From positions 1 through 13,303 of the forward strand of contig JAUNRY010000036.1 in the NCBI GenBank assembly GCA_030539475.1: 13,303 nucleotides of DNA, in the 5' to 3' direction. Position numbers and translations under genes: made by a program. The notes under the pieces are model-generated. The model saw only the letters and a list, made by a program, of their open reading frames with translations. It made no database searches and was not told the DNA's origin. The number at the start of each line of letters is the position of its first letter. Within the stretch, counting starts at the first letter, position 1. Positions 7,452-13,303 of the stretch are shown here, piece after piece. The stretch is from Bacteroidia bacterium. Lineage in GTDB: Bacteria; Bacteroidota; Bacteroidia; Bacteroidales; Dysgonomonadaceae.

Positions 7452-8210
7452 TTACAAATACCTCATTGCCCATTCGCCAATCAGGCTGCCGACATACCGG
7501 GCATCCTTTATATTTTTTATGAGGTGATCGATTCCGTCCAGGGCAATAAAACTTTTCGGATGGCGCGCCGCCATAAATATTTCGGTAGCATGCTCAATAT
7601 TAACCATTTCGTCTTGAGGCGAGTGCAGGATAAGCAGCGGTTTATTGAGTTTATTGAGCGATTTTTTTATGTTGTAGTTAGCCAAATCATCCACAAAACC
7701 TTTTCCAATTTCCACTTCGCGGCCGGCAACATCAATCAGGGCGCTTCCGTTGTAAGAAATTTCATCCATTTTATTTACAAACAATCGTTTTATGTGATCC
7801 AACGTGGATGGAGTGCCCAGTAAAGATATGGCTTTCACGGAGTCAATCCTGTCGGCGGCTACAATGGAGGCCGCGCCGCCTAAAGAATGGCCTACAAGGA
7901 GTTTAGGCGCTTCGTAGTTGTTTTCTAAAAACCGGGTAGCGCTTTCCAAATCGTCTAAGTTGGAAGTAAAATCCGTTTCGGCAAAGTTGCCTCCGCTATC
8001 GCCGAGGCCGGTAAAATCGAACCGTAAAACCGCGATTCTTTTCTCGCTGAGCGCTTCCGAAATGTATTTTACATTGATAAGGTTTTTGTTGCAGGTGAAG
8101 CAATGCGAGAAAATGGCGAATGCTTTCGGGGTAGAATTTTCGGGAAATTCAATAGCTCCGGAAAGTGTTGTTCCGCGTGAATTTTCAAATGTAACTTTTT
8201 CTCTTTTCAT
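7452..8210 (-). CDS. Alpha/beta hydrolase of the type often fused to OsmC, here stand-alone
   Basis: A 252-residue cytoplasmic serine hydrolase (no signal peptide). The nucleophile elbow GHSLGG (107-112) gives Ser109, Asp200 in HSPQDEMV is the acid, and His229 in GIDHL completes the triad. The stretches FSHCFTCNKN (34-43) and VLRFDFTGLGDSGG (61-74) resemble the hydrolase half of bifunctional hydrolase/OsmC proteins. Here the protein stops right after the hydrolase domain and no OsmC sequence follows in the downstream spacer. Substrate unknown; a small ester or acyl compound is plausible. It starts 33 nt after the stop of the LacI regulator gene on the same strand, with no separate promoter box seen, so the two may be cotranscribed. 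Confidence 0.85.
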   Translation of the reverse strand: MKREKVTFENSRGTTLSGAIEFPENSTPKAFAIFSHCFTCNKNLINVKYISEALSEKRIAVLRFDFTGLGDSGGNFAETDFTSNLDDLESATRFLENNYEAPKLLVGHSLGGAASIVAADRIDSVKAISLLGTPSTLDHIKRLFVNKMDEISYNGSALIDVAGREVEIGKGFVDDLANYNIKKSLNKLNKPLLILHSPQDEMVNIEHATEIFMAARHPKSFIALDGIDHLIKNIKDARYVGSLIGEWAMRYL

Positions 8211-8243
8211 CGATTAATTAACGCCGGAAAAAGAGAAATGTTT

Positions 8244-9317
8244 TTAAATCCATTTCAAAAAATTAAATTCGAGTTGCAGGTCAATCGTTTCCCGCGTAAC
8301 GATGTTTAGCGGCAAATAATTTTCCACTTTGGGGTGAATTTGCAAGATTAAAAACTCTAGGAGCGTTTTCATGGCCATATATCCTTGATAATCGGGATTT
8401 TGATCGATGAGAAAATTAATAAATCCTTCCTTTAACGATACAATATTGGGGGTGGTTAAATCCACGCACACTAATTTCACATCATTCAGGTGGTTTTCTT
8501 TCAAAAAATCGGCAACGACATTTCCCCGCGAGTTAAGCACTATAACGCCTTTTACGTTTGGATGAGAAGAGAAAAACATTTTCATTGTTTCTTCGTTCTT
8601 TTGGGCTTCGTAAACCGAAAACTGGATGTTGTGGATTTTATTCTTGAAATTTATTTCCGATAAGTAATCGTATGCGCCCTGCCGTCTTAATATGCTTGTA
8701 TTCGCGCTCTGATCGCCAATTCTTATGGCTTGCAACACGCCAATATCACTCGATTCGGGTATAAGTGAGTTCAACAATTTGCACATTAAATATCCGCAAA
8801 TGTATTGGTTGGAAGAATAAAACGCCAGCGGCGATGTGCCCTCAAGCATAGAATCCACAAACGTGAAAGGAATTAGCTTGTCTCGCAGTTTTTCGGTAAA
8901 ATCTATTGTTTCGTCTTTGAAAGTGGGGCCGATAATTACCGCGTCGGGAGAAAGAATTAAAATCTGAGTGAAAACGTTTTGGCAAGAATAGATATTGTAT
9001 TGATCGTACGTTAGGAAAGTGGTTTTAATGTTCAGGCTTTCGTGCTGATCGATTGCTTCCCGAATACCGTTGTGAATGCTTTCCCAGTATTCTCCGTGCG
9101 ACGCGTGAGGCGTGGTAACAATGATTTCGTATGTTTTCTTTAGCGACAATCCCGATAAATGGATATTTGGCTTGTAACCCACCTGGTCCAGTACTTTTTC
9201 AACTGCTATCCTCGCTTTTTCCGAAACATTTCCGCGATTGTGCAAAATCCTGTCCACCGTTCCCGATGAAACGCCGGACATTTTTGCTATGTCTTTGATT
9301 CTAACTCGTTTATTCAT
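8244..9317 (-). CDS. LacI-family transcriptional regulator
   Basis: A 357-residue DNA-binding regulator starting at the ATG complementary to 9315-9317. An upstream in-frame ATG at 9371 would add 18 residues but lies upstream of the predicted transcription start (-7 box at 9349-9356). Residues 6-27 (RIKDIAKMSGVSSGTVDRIL) form the LacI helix-turn-helix, followed by the hinge to about residue 60. The hinge is atypical: LSGL instead of ARSL, although the DNA-intercalating leucine (Leu57) is kept. Residues about 62-350 are a periplasmic-binding-protein-like sugar-sensing domain. It is divergent from the SDR-kinase-gnd genes, and the space between holds two operator-like palindromes, so it most likely represses both directions until a sugar acid binds. 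The effector is inferred to be glucuronate, mannonate, gluconate or a relative. Confidence 0.9.
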   Translation of the reverse strand: MNKRVRIKDIAKMSGVSSGTVDRILHNRGNVSEKARIAVEKVLDQVGYKPNIHLSGLSLKKTYEIIVTTPHASHGEYWESIHNGIREAIDQHESLNIKTTFLTYDQYNIYSCQNVFTQILILSPDAVIIGPTFKDETIDFTEKLRDKLIPFTFVDSMLEGTSPLAFYSSNQYICGYLMCKLLNSLIPESSDIGVLQAIRIGDQSANTSILRRQGAYDYLSEINFKNKIHNIQFSVYEAQKNEETMKMFFSSHPNVKGVIVLNSRGNVVADFLKENHLNDVKLVCVDLTTPNIVSLKEGFINFLIDQNPDYQGYMAMKTLLEFLILQIHPKVENYLPLNIVTRETIDLQLEFNFLKWI

Positions 9318-9348
9318 TAGAAATGATTGAATGTATCGTAAAAAAATA

Positions 9349-9356
9349 CAAATATA
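9349..9356 (-). promoter_or_regulatory. LacI-regulator gene -7 promoter box (TATATTTG)
   Basis: On the minus strand TATATTTG matches TAnnTTTG exactly, 31 nt before the ATG at 9317. A TTTA sequence (minus strand, 9380-9377) sits 20 nt upstream as a degenerate -33 element. That element falls inside the second operator-like site at 9373-9386. Confidence 0.5.
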
Positions 9357-9372
9357 GGAAAGTTTCCTCATT

Positions 9373-9386
9373 TGTGTAAATGCACG
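9373..9386. promoter_or_regulatory. Secondary LacI-type operator candidate
   Basis: TGTGTAAATGCACG matches 11 of 14 bases of the reverse complement of the palindrome at 9476-9489. It retains the symmetric GTGyA..TrCAC arms but has AA instead of CG in the centre. It overlaps the likely -33 region of the regulator's own promoter, suggesting autoregulation. Centres of the two sites are 103 bp apart, close to ten helical turns. Confidence 0.4.
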
Positions 9387-9469
9387 ACAATCTTTTTAAC
9401 TTAAAAGACAGAAAAAGACGATTAAGAATAATTAACAGGCTGCTTCGTGATGAATAAGAGCAATAATAC

Positions 9470-9477
9470 TAACTTTG
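9470..9477 (+). promoter_or_regulatory. -7 promoter box of the SDR-kinase-gnd cluster (TAACTTTG)
   Basis: TAACTTTG is an exact TAnnTTTG match on the plus strand, about 94 nt before the SDR start codon. Its last two bases are the first two of the palindrome at 9476-9489, so a repressor bound there would cover the transcription start. The -33 element is poor (TTCG at 9444-9447), as often seen at regulated promoters. Confidence 0.5.
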
Positions 9478-9489
9478 TGCACGTACACA
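9476..9489. promoter_or_regulatory. Primary LacI-type operator candidate (TGTGCACGTACACA)
   Basis: This 14-bp sequence is symmetric at 12 of 14 positions (TGTGyACGTrCACA) and has the central CG typical of LacI/GalR-family operators. It lies in the divergent spacer next to a LacI-family gene and directly after a -7 box, the classical position for repression of the plus-strand cluster. Confidence 0.55.
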
Positions 9490-9571
9490 TAACGGATGTT
9501 TTCTAAATTTCTTTTGGATTAAAGATTTCTTTTCCACAACAATCGATCACTCAAAAATAAACAAACATATC

Positions 9572-10384
9572 ATGTACAAATTATTCAACATTCAAAACAA
9601 AGTAATCGTCATTACCGGCGGAACGGGCGTTTTGGGCGCATCCATGGTAGAATACCTAGCCGCTCACGGGGCAAAAGTTGCTGTGTTGGCCCGAAACAAA
9701 GAAAAAGGCGATGCATTAATCGAAAACATAAAATCAAAAGGAGGCGATGCCCTGTTTCTTCAAACCAATGTTACGGATGAGGCCGTTTTGAAACAAAATG
9801 CCAGCGATATTATCGCTAAATACGGCAAAATTGATGTGCTGATTAACGGAGCGGGCGGAAATATGCCGGGCGCAACCATCGGGCCGAAAAACACAATCTT
9901 CGATTTAAAGATGGATGATTTCCGCAACGTGGTAGATTTAAACCTGATGGGAACCGTTGTCCCCACCGTTATTTTTGCCGAATACATGGTGAAAGAAAAA
10001 AAGGGGAACATCGTCAACGTTTCATCGGCATCGGCTCTGCGGCCGCTCTCACGCGTGGCAGGTTATGGCTCGGCAAAGGCTGCAGTAACCAATTTCACCA
10101 AATACATGGCCGGCGAACTGGCAATGAAATTCGGCGAAGATTTTCGGGTAAATGCCCTTTGTCCCGGATTTTTTATCACCGAACAAAACAGAGCTTTGCT
10201 CACCAACCCCGACGGAACATTTACCGACAGAGGAAATACCATTCTTGCCCATACGCCGTTCCGCCGCTTTGGAAACCCCGAAGATTTGCTCGGCACGCTG
10301 CATTATCTGGTGAGCGACGCGTCGAAATTCGTAACCGGAACCGTGGCCATAGTGGACGGCGGGTTTGACGCGTTTAGTATTTAG
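9572..10384 (+). CDS. SDR-family oxidoreductase, probable fructuronate reductase (mannonate dehydrogenase)
   Basis: A 270-residue classical short-chain dehydrogenase. The cofactor loop is TGGTGVLG (15-22), followed by NGAGGN (92-97) and the structural Asn124 in VDLNL. The catalytic residues are Ser152 (NVSSASA), Tyr165 and Lys169 (YGSAK). The sequence VLINGAGGNMPGAT and the long FDLKMDDF segment resemble the SDR-type D-mannonate oxidoreductase (UxuB/YjmF type), which interconverts fructuronate and mannonate with NAD(P)H. A gluconate 5-dehydrogenase or KduD-like role is possible, since these subfamilies look alike. It is the first gene downstream of the operator-bearing promoter and precedes a PfkB kinase and gnd, so it likely belongs to sugar-acid metabolism. 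No mannonate dehydratase gene is adjacent in the window. Confidence 0.82.
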   Translation: MYKLFNIQNKVIVITGGTGVLGASMVEYLAAHGAKVAVLARNKEKGDALIENIKSKGGDALFLQTNVTDEAVLKQNASDIIAKYGKIDVLINGAGGNMPGATIGPKNTIFDLKMDDFRNVVDLNLMGTVVPTVIFAEYMVKEKKGNIVNVSSASALRPLSRVAGYGSAKAAVTNFTKYMAGELAMKFGEDFRVNALCPGFFITEQNRALLTNPDGTFTDRGNTILAHTPFRRFGNPEDLLGTLHYLVSDASKFVTGTVAIVDGGFDAFSI

Positions 10385-10458
10385 AACAGAATCAAGATGT
10401 TAGAGCCAAGAACCAAGATAGATTGAAAAACAATCGAGGTTGTGAACTTCTGACTTCC

Positions 10459-10479
10459 AATTTCTAATTTCAAATTTCT
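10459..10479. repeat. Three tandem heptamers (AATTTCT-type)
   Basis: AATTTCT, AATTTCA and AATTTCT follow one another in the 106-nt spacer between the SDR and kinase genes. The unit length (7 bp) matches the separate heptamer run at 7323-7357, though the sequence differs. The rest of the spacer shows no promoter box or hairpin. Confidence 0.5.
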
Positions 10480-10490
10480 CCATAATCATC

Positions 10491-11567
10491 ATGCTTCAAC
10501 TTAAAAAAAATTGTAAATATTCACTGATTGTCGCTTCCAGCATGGGAGTGAGAATTACGCCGGTAAACGCGCAACCGGTTCACAGCAGCAAGCTTTTCGA
10601 AATGCAGGCAACGAGTGCCGAAACAAACGTGGCAAGCATTTCATCTTACCTGGGACTTCCGGTGAAAGTGCTCACCACTTTCGTCAAAGGCAGCCCCATA
10701 GCGGCTTTTATAAAATCCGACCTGAGAGCGAGGAATATCGATTTCGAAGGGCCTGAGGTTCCCCAAGACAACCCGTGGGGATACCGCCACCAGTTCAACA
10801 TTGCCGATAGCGGCTTTGGCCTGCGCGGGCCGCGGGTGCAGAACGACAGGGCGGGAGAAGTAGGGAAAACACTGAATGTAAAAGATTTCGATTTGGAACG
10901 GATTTTCGTGAAAGAAGGCGTTCAGATTGTGCATCTGTCCGGTTTGATAGCCGCCTTGTCGCCTGAAACAAGCAATTTTTGCCTTGAGCTTGCCCGATAC
11001 GCCAAAAAACACGGCACACTTATCTCTTTCGATTTAAATCACAGGGCTACTTTTTGGAAAGGGCGTGAAAAAGAATTAAAGGAAGCATTTATCGAGATAG
11101 CATCCTTGTCGGATATTTTAATCGGAAACGAAGAAGATTTTCAACTTTGCCTGGGTGTGCAAGGCCCTGAAGCCGGAGGCGAAAATATTGAGGAAACCAT
11201 TGATGCTTTCAAAGGAATGATTCTCAACGCCAAAAAAGCGTTTCCAAACGTTTCGGTATTTGCCAACACGCTTCGCGAGGTGGTTAGCGCCAATGAACAT
11301 CTTTGGGGTGCAATTGTTTATGAAAATGAGAATTGGCACGTTGCCCCTTTGCGCAAAATAAACGTGATGGACCGCATTGGAGGAGGCGACGGTTTTGTGG
11401 GCGGCCTGCTCTACAGCATTTTGAAAGAAATGTCGCCTGAAAAATGGATTCAATTCGCTTGGGCAAGCGGTGCGCTGGCCACAACTTTCCTTACCGATTA
11501 TGCGCAACCTGCAGATGAAGAGATGATTTGGAGCATCTGGAAAGGAAACGCGCGGGTGAGAAGGTAA
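10491..11567 (+). CDS. PfkB-family carbohydrate/sugar-acid kinase
   Basis: A 358-residue ribokinase-fold kinase. The substrate-side region has SAETNVASISSYLG (42-55), SGLIAALSPE (150-159) and FDLNHRATFW (180-189), a pattern shared with 2-keto-3-deoxygluconate kinases and fructokinases. The ATP-side signature is DRIGGGDGFVGG (294-305), with catalytic base Asp300 in an anion-hole GGGD instead of the commoner GAGD. Residues about 106-125 (GLRGPRVQND and following) form a lid-like insertion. It phosphorylates a sugar or sugar acid with ATP. Standard annotation would be KDG kinase, but the gene directly downstream is gnd, whose substrate is 6-phosphogluconate, so gluconate kinase activity is a real alternative. 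Gaps to the neighbours are 106 and 121 nt, without a strong terminator in front. Confidence 0.85.
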   Translation: MLQLKKNCKYSLIVASSMGVRITPVNAQPVHSSKLFEMQATSAETNVASISSYLGLPVKVLTTFVKGSPIAAFIKSDLRARNIDFEGPEVPQDNPWGYRHQFNIADSGFGLRGPRVQNDRAGEVGKTLNVKDFDLERIFVKEGVQIVHLSGLIAALSPETSNFCLELARYAKKHGTLISFDLNHRATFWKGREKELKEAFIEIASLSDILIGNEEDFQLCLGVQGPEAGGENIEETIDAFKGMILNAKKAFPNVSVFANTLREVVSANEHLWGAIVYENENWHVAPLRKINVMDRIGGGDGFVGGLLYSILKEMSPEKWIQFAWASGALATTFLTDYAQPADEEMIWSIWKGNARVRR

Positions 11568-11684
11568 AGCCCACCAAACCTCTCCAAAAGGGAGGCTTAA
11601 GAAAACGACTTCGACAACAAGCATATTAAATAAATTAAAATTTCACTAACCAATTCTCCCCTCTTGGGGGAGTTAGAGGGGGCT
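11568..11684. repeat. 117-bp inverted-repeat element filling the kinase-gnd gap
   Basis: The spacer starts immediately after the kinase TAA with AGCCC and ends 4 nt before the gnd ATG with GGGCT. Just inside, CCTCT (left) faces AGAGG (right). Each end also has its own hairpin: CCTCTC with GGGAGG near 11579-11595, and CTCCCC with GGGGAG near 11657-11672. The middle is AT-rich. This looks like a small non-autonomous repeat (MITE- or REP-like) of a kind frequent in Bacteroidota spacers. It could dampen transcription into gnd or stabilise the upstream mRNA, and the gnd ribosome-binding region is inside it. Confidence 0.5.
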
Positions 11685-11688
11685 AAAT

Positions 11689-13143
11689 ATGAAACAAAAA
11701 GCAGATATAGGATTAATCGGTTTAGCCGTAATGGGCGAAAACCTTGTGCTGAATATGGAAAGCAAGGGCTACACGGTTGCCGTTTATAACCGTACGGTTG
11801 AAAAAGTAGATAATTTTGTAAACGGAAGAGGCAAAGGAAAGAATTTTATCGGCGCCCGTTCGCTCGAAGAATTGGTAGCTTCGCTTGAACGTCCGCGAAA
11901 GGTGATGATGTTGGTGAAAGCCGGAAAACCGGTGGACGATTTTATCGAAAAACTCATTCCGCTTCTGGAGCCGGGAGATATCATTATTGACGGAGGAAAC
12001 AGCCATTTTCCCGATACCGTTCGCCGTACAAAATACGTAGAAAGCAAAGGCCTGCTGTATATCGGAACCGGCGTTTCCGGAGGCGAAGAAGGCGCGTTGA
12101 AAGGGCCGTCGATGATGCCGGGAGGCTCGCCCGACGCGTGGCCTCACGTGAAAAAGATATTTCAGGATGTTGCCGCCAAAGTAGACGATGGATCGCCCTG
12201 CTGCGATTGGGTTGGCGAAGACGGCGCCGGGCATTTCGTGAAAATGGTGCACAACGGAATAGAATACGGTGATATGCAGATAATTAACGAAGCCTATCAC
12301 TTGATGAAAGAACTGCTTGGGATGGATGCTTTTGAGCAACACGAAGTTTTCAAAAAATGGAATACCGGACTTCTGGACTCGTATCTCATTGAAATCACAA
12401 GAGACATCCTCGCTTACAAAGACGAAGACGGCAGCCCGCTGGTAGAAAAGATTCTGGATACAGCAGGACAAAAAGGCACCGGAAAATGGACAGCCGTAAC
12501 GGCTCTCGATCTGGGAATTCCGCTTACGCTCATCGGCGAATCGGTTTTTTCGCGTTGTCTTTCGGCTCAAAAAGACCTTCGGGTAAAAGCATCGAAAATT
12601 CTCAGCGGAAAAGAGCCGGCTTTCAAAGGAGACAAACAGCAGTTCATAAACGACTTGGAACAAGCAATTTACGGCGCTAAAATCATTTCCTACGCACAAG
12701 GTTACGACCTTATGATGGAGGCCGCCAAAGAATACAATTGGAACCTCAACTACGGAGGAATAGCGCTTATGTGGCGCGGCGGATGCATCATCCGGTCGGT
12801 ATTTTTGGGTGATATCGAAAATGCTTTCCGAAGCAATCCCAATCTCGAAAACCTGTTGTTCGATTCGTTTTTCAAAAACGCGGTAGAGTCGGCACAGGAA
12901 AGTTGGCGCAGGGTTTGCGCCGCCGCGCTCGAAAACGGCATTCCCGTTCCGGCGCTGACATCGGCTTTGTGTTACTTCGATGGTTTCCGCAACGGCCGCT
13001 TGCCGGCTAATTTGCTGCAGGCACAACGCGACTACTTCGGAGCGCATCAATACGAAAGAACCGATAAACCCCGCGGAGAATTTTTCCATACCGATTGGAC
13101 CGGCCGCGGAGGAAGTACGGCGTCATCAACGTATCAGGTGTAA
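11689..13143 (+). CDS. gnd: 6-phosphogluconate dehydrogenase, decarboxylating
   Basis: A 484-residue, full-length long-type 6PGDH. It oxidises and decarboxylates 6-phosphogluconate to ribulose 5-phosphate in the oxidative pentose phosphate pathway. The Rossmann loop is GLAVMG (11-16), and NRT at 34-36 is the motif that binds the NADP 2'-phosphate, so NADP is the expected cofactor. The signature IIDGGNSHFPDT (99-110), GVSGGEEGALKGPS (128-141) and catalytic FVKMVHNGIEYGD (183-195: Lys185, His188, Asn189, Glu192) are intact. The C-terminal substrate-binding tail YFDGFRNGRLPANLLQAQRD and HTDW is also complete. Unusually, it follows a LacI-controlled SDR and kinase rather than zwf and pgl, which suggests a role in using gluconate or mannonate. 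The gene is preceded by the inverted-repeat element and followed by two hairpins. Confidence 0.97.
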   Translation: MKQKADIGLIGLAVMGENLVLNMESKGYTVAVYNRTVEKVDNFVNGRGKGKNFIGARSLEELVASLERPRKVMMLVKAGKPVDDFIEKLIPLLEPGDIIIDGGNSHFPDTVRRTKYVESKGLLYIGTGVSGGEEGALKGPSMMPGGSPDAWPHVKKIFQDVAAKVDDGSPCCDWVGEDGAGHFVKMVHNGIEYGDMQIINEAYHLMKELLGMDAFEQHEVFKKWNTGLLDSYLIEITRDILAYKDEDGSPLVEKILDTAGQKGTGKWTAVTALDLGIPLTLIGESVFSRCLSAQKDLRVKASKILSGKEPAFKGDKQQFINDLEQAIYGAKIISYAQGYDLMMEAAKEYNWNLNYGGIALMWRGGCIIRSVFLGDIENAFRSNPNLENLLFDSFFKNAVESAQESWRRVCAAALENGIPVPALTSALCYFDGFRNGRLPANLLQAQRDYFGAHQYERTDKPRGEFFHTDWTGRGGSTASSTYQV

Positions 13144-13152
13144 TATTGGGTG

Positions 13153-13202
13153 AAGCGATTTCCCGCTCGAACCTGTTCGCTCGTTTTGACGAGAAATCGC
13201 TT
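13153..13202 (+). terminator. Branched hairpin after gnd
   Basis: AAGCGATTTC (13153-13162) pairs perfectly with GAAATCGCTT (13193-13202). Between them are two smaller perfect stems: CGAAC/GTTCG (13168-13179) and CTCGT/ACGAG (13180-13193, sharing one G with the outer stem). The whole could fold as a three-way junction. It begins 9 nt after the gnd stop and is followed by TTTGCATAATTTT, so it probably ends or protects the gnd transcript. Confidence 0.55.
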
Positions 13203-13213
13203 TGCATAATTTT

Positions 13214-13233
13214 AAGCAAATCGGAATTTGCTT
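13214..13233 (+). terminator. Second hairpin after gnd
   Basis: AAGCAAAT, tetraloop CGGA, ATTTGCTT: an 8-bp perfect stem followed by GTTTCAT. It lies 16 nt before the next start codon, so it may be a tandem terminator for gnd or a structure in the leader of the next gene. The T tract is short. Confidence 0.45.
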
Positions 13234-13248
13234 GTTTCATAATATAGT

Positions 13249-13303
13249 ATGATTTACTACCAAAACGGCTCTGCCAAACATAACTTGTCTCGCAAAGATC
13301 TGG
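13249..13303 (+). CDS. Start of a gene cut by the window end; possible LarA/DUF2088 family
   Basis: An ATG at 13249 opens a frame that stays open for 18 codons to the edge: MIYYQNGSAKHNLSRKDL. The pattern YYxxGS, a short hydrophilic strand, then LSxxDL is what I remember from N-termini of LarA-like (DUF2088) nickel-dependent hydroxyacid racemase/epimerase homologues. Eighteen residues are far too few to be sure, and there is no clear ribosome-binding site. If it is LarA-like, a sugar-acid C2 epimerase would fit this cluster. Confidence 0.35.
   Translation, partial: MIYYQNGSAKHNLSRKDL

Noticed and set aside
9318..9371. Upstream ATG extension of the LacI regulator
   Set aside because: The added residues precede a standard LacI start (MNKRVRIKDIA), and the predicted promoter box lies within the extension.
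9476..9489. CRP/FNR-type site reading of the TGTG...CACA palindrome
   Set aside because: The spacing between TGTG and CACA is 6 nt rather than the 8 nt of a CRP site, and the central CG plus adjacent LacI gene fit a LacI-family operator better.
10385..10490. A separate promoter for the kinase gene
   Set aside because: No TAnnTTTG box was found in the spacer, so read-through from the SDR promoter is the simpler reading.
11722..13089. A 455-codon open frame on the minus strand opposite gnd
   Set aside because: It is antisense to a fully conserved gnd gene with every family motif. The predicted protein has no recognisable domain and is rich in Phe, Arg and His, as expected from complementing biased codons.

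Overview
The window looks like a chromosomal segment of an anaerobic, polysaccharide-degrading member of the Bacteroidota, probably Bacteroidales. Three things point there: the gene families (a DUF5106-type thioredoxin lipoprotein, a DUF1080 lipoprotein, secreted CE15 and GH43 enzymes, a Bacteroidota-style LacI regulator), exact matches to the Bacteroidota -7 promoter box TAnnTTTG upstream of several genes, and poor Shine-Dalgarno sequences. The genus cannot be fixed from this sequence. I see no rRNA, tRNA, CRISPR array, transposase or phage gene.

Layout. (1) Positions 128-4691, minus strand: a tightly packed four-gene cluster read from right to left, namely a thioredoxin-fold lipoprotein, a GH43 glycosidase, a CE15-type glucuronoyl esterase and a DUF1080 lipoprotein. 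All are exported, and the last three fit removal of side groups from glucuronoxylan or a similar hemicellulose. No SusC/SusD pair is in view. (2) Positions 4692-7319, plus strand: dnaX (clamp-loader gamma/tau), carrying an A10 tract that probably yields a shortened gamma form, followed with a 1-nt overlap by an M15-family peptidase lipoprotein. (3) Positions 7452-9317, minus strand: a serine alpha/beta hydrolase downstream of a LacI-family regulator. (4) Positions 9572-13303, plus strand, divergent from the regulator: a fructuronate-reductase-like SDR dehydrogenase, a PfkB-family sugar/sugar-acid kinase, 6-phosphogluconate dehydrogenase (gnd), and the first 18 codons of another gene that resembles the N-terminus of LarA/DUF2088 proteins.

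How the parts fit. The outer-side enzymes can release (4-O-methyl)glucuronate and pentoses. The right-hand cluster looks like sugar-acid metabolism ending in the oxidative pentose phosphate step. The absence of uxuA- and kdgA-like genes beside the SDR, plus the presence of a kinase, gnd and a possible LarA-type epimerase, suggests an inferred route: fructuronate to mannonate to gluconate to 6-phosphogluconate to ribulose 5-phosphate. The LacI regulator probably controls it. A near-perfect palindrome with a central CG overlaps the predicted SDR start site, and a weaker copy lies 103 bp away over the regulator's own promoter.

The most notable observations are the sugar-acid cluster, the two-operator arrangement, the dnaX slippery tract with stops in both alternative frames, and a 117-bp inverted-repeat element that fills the whole kinase-gnd gap.
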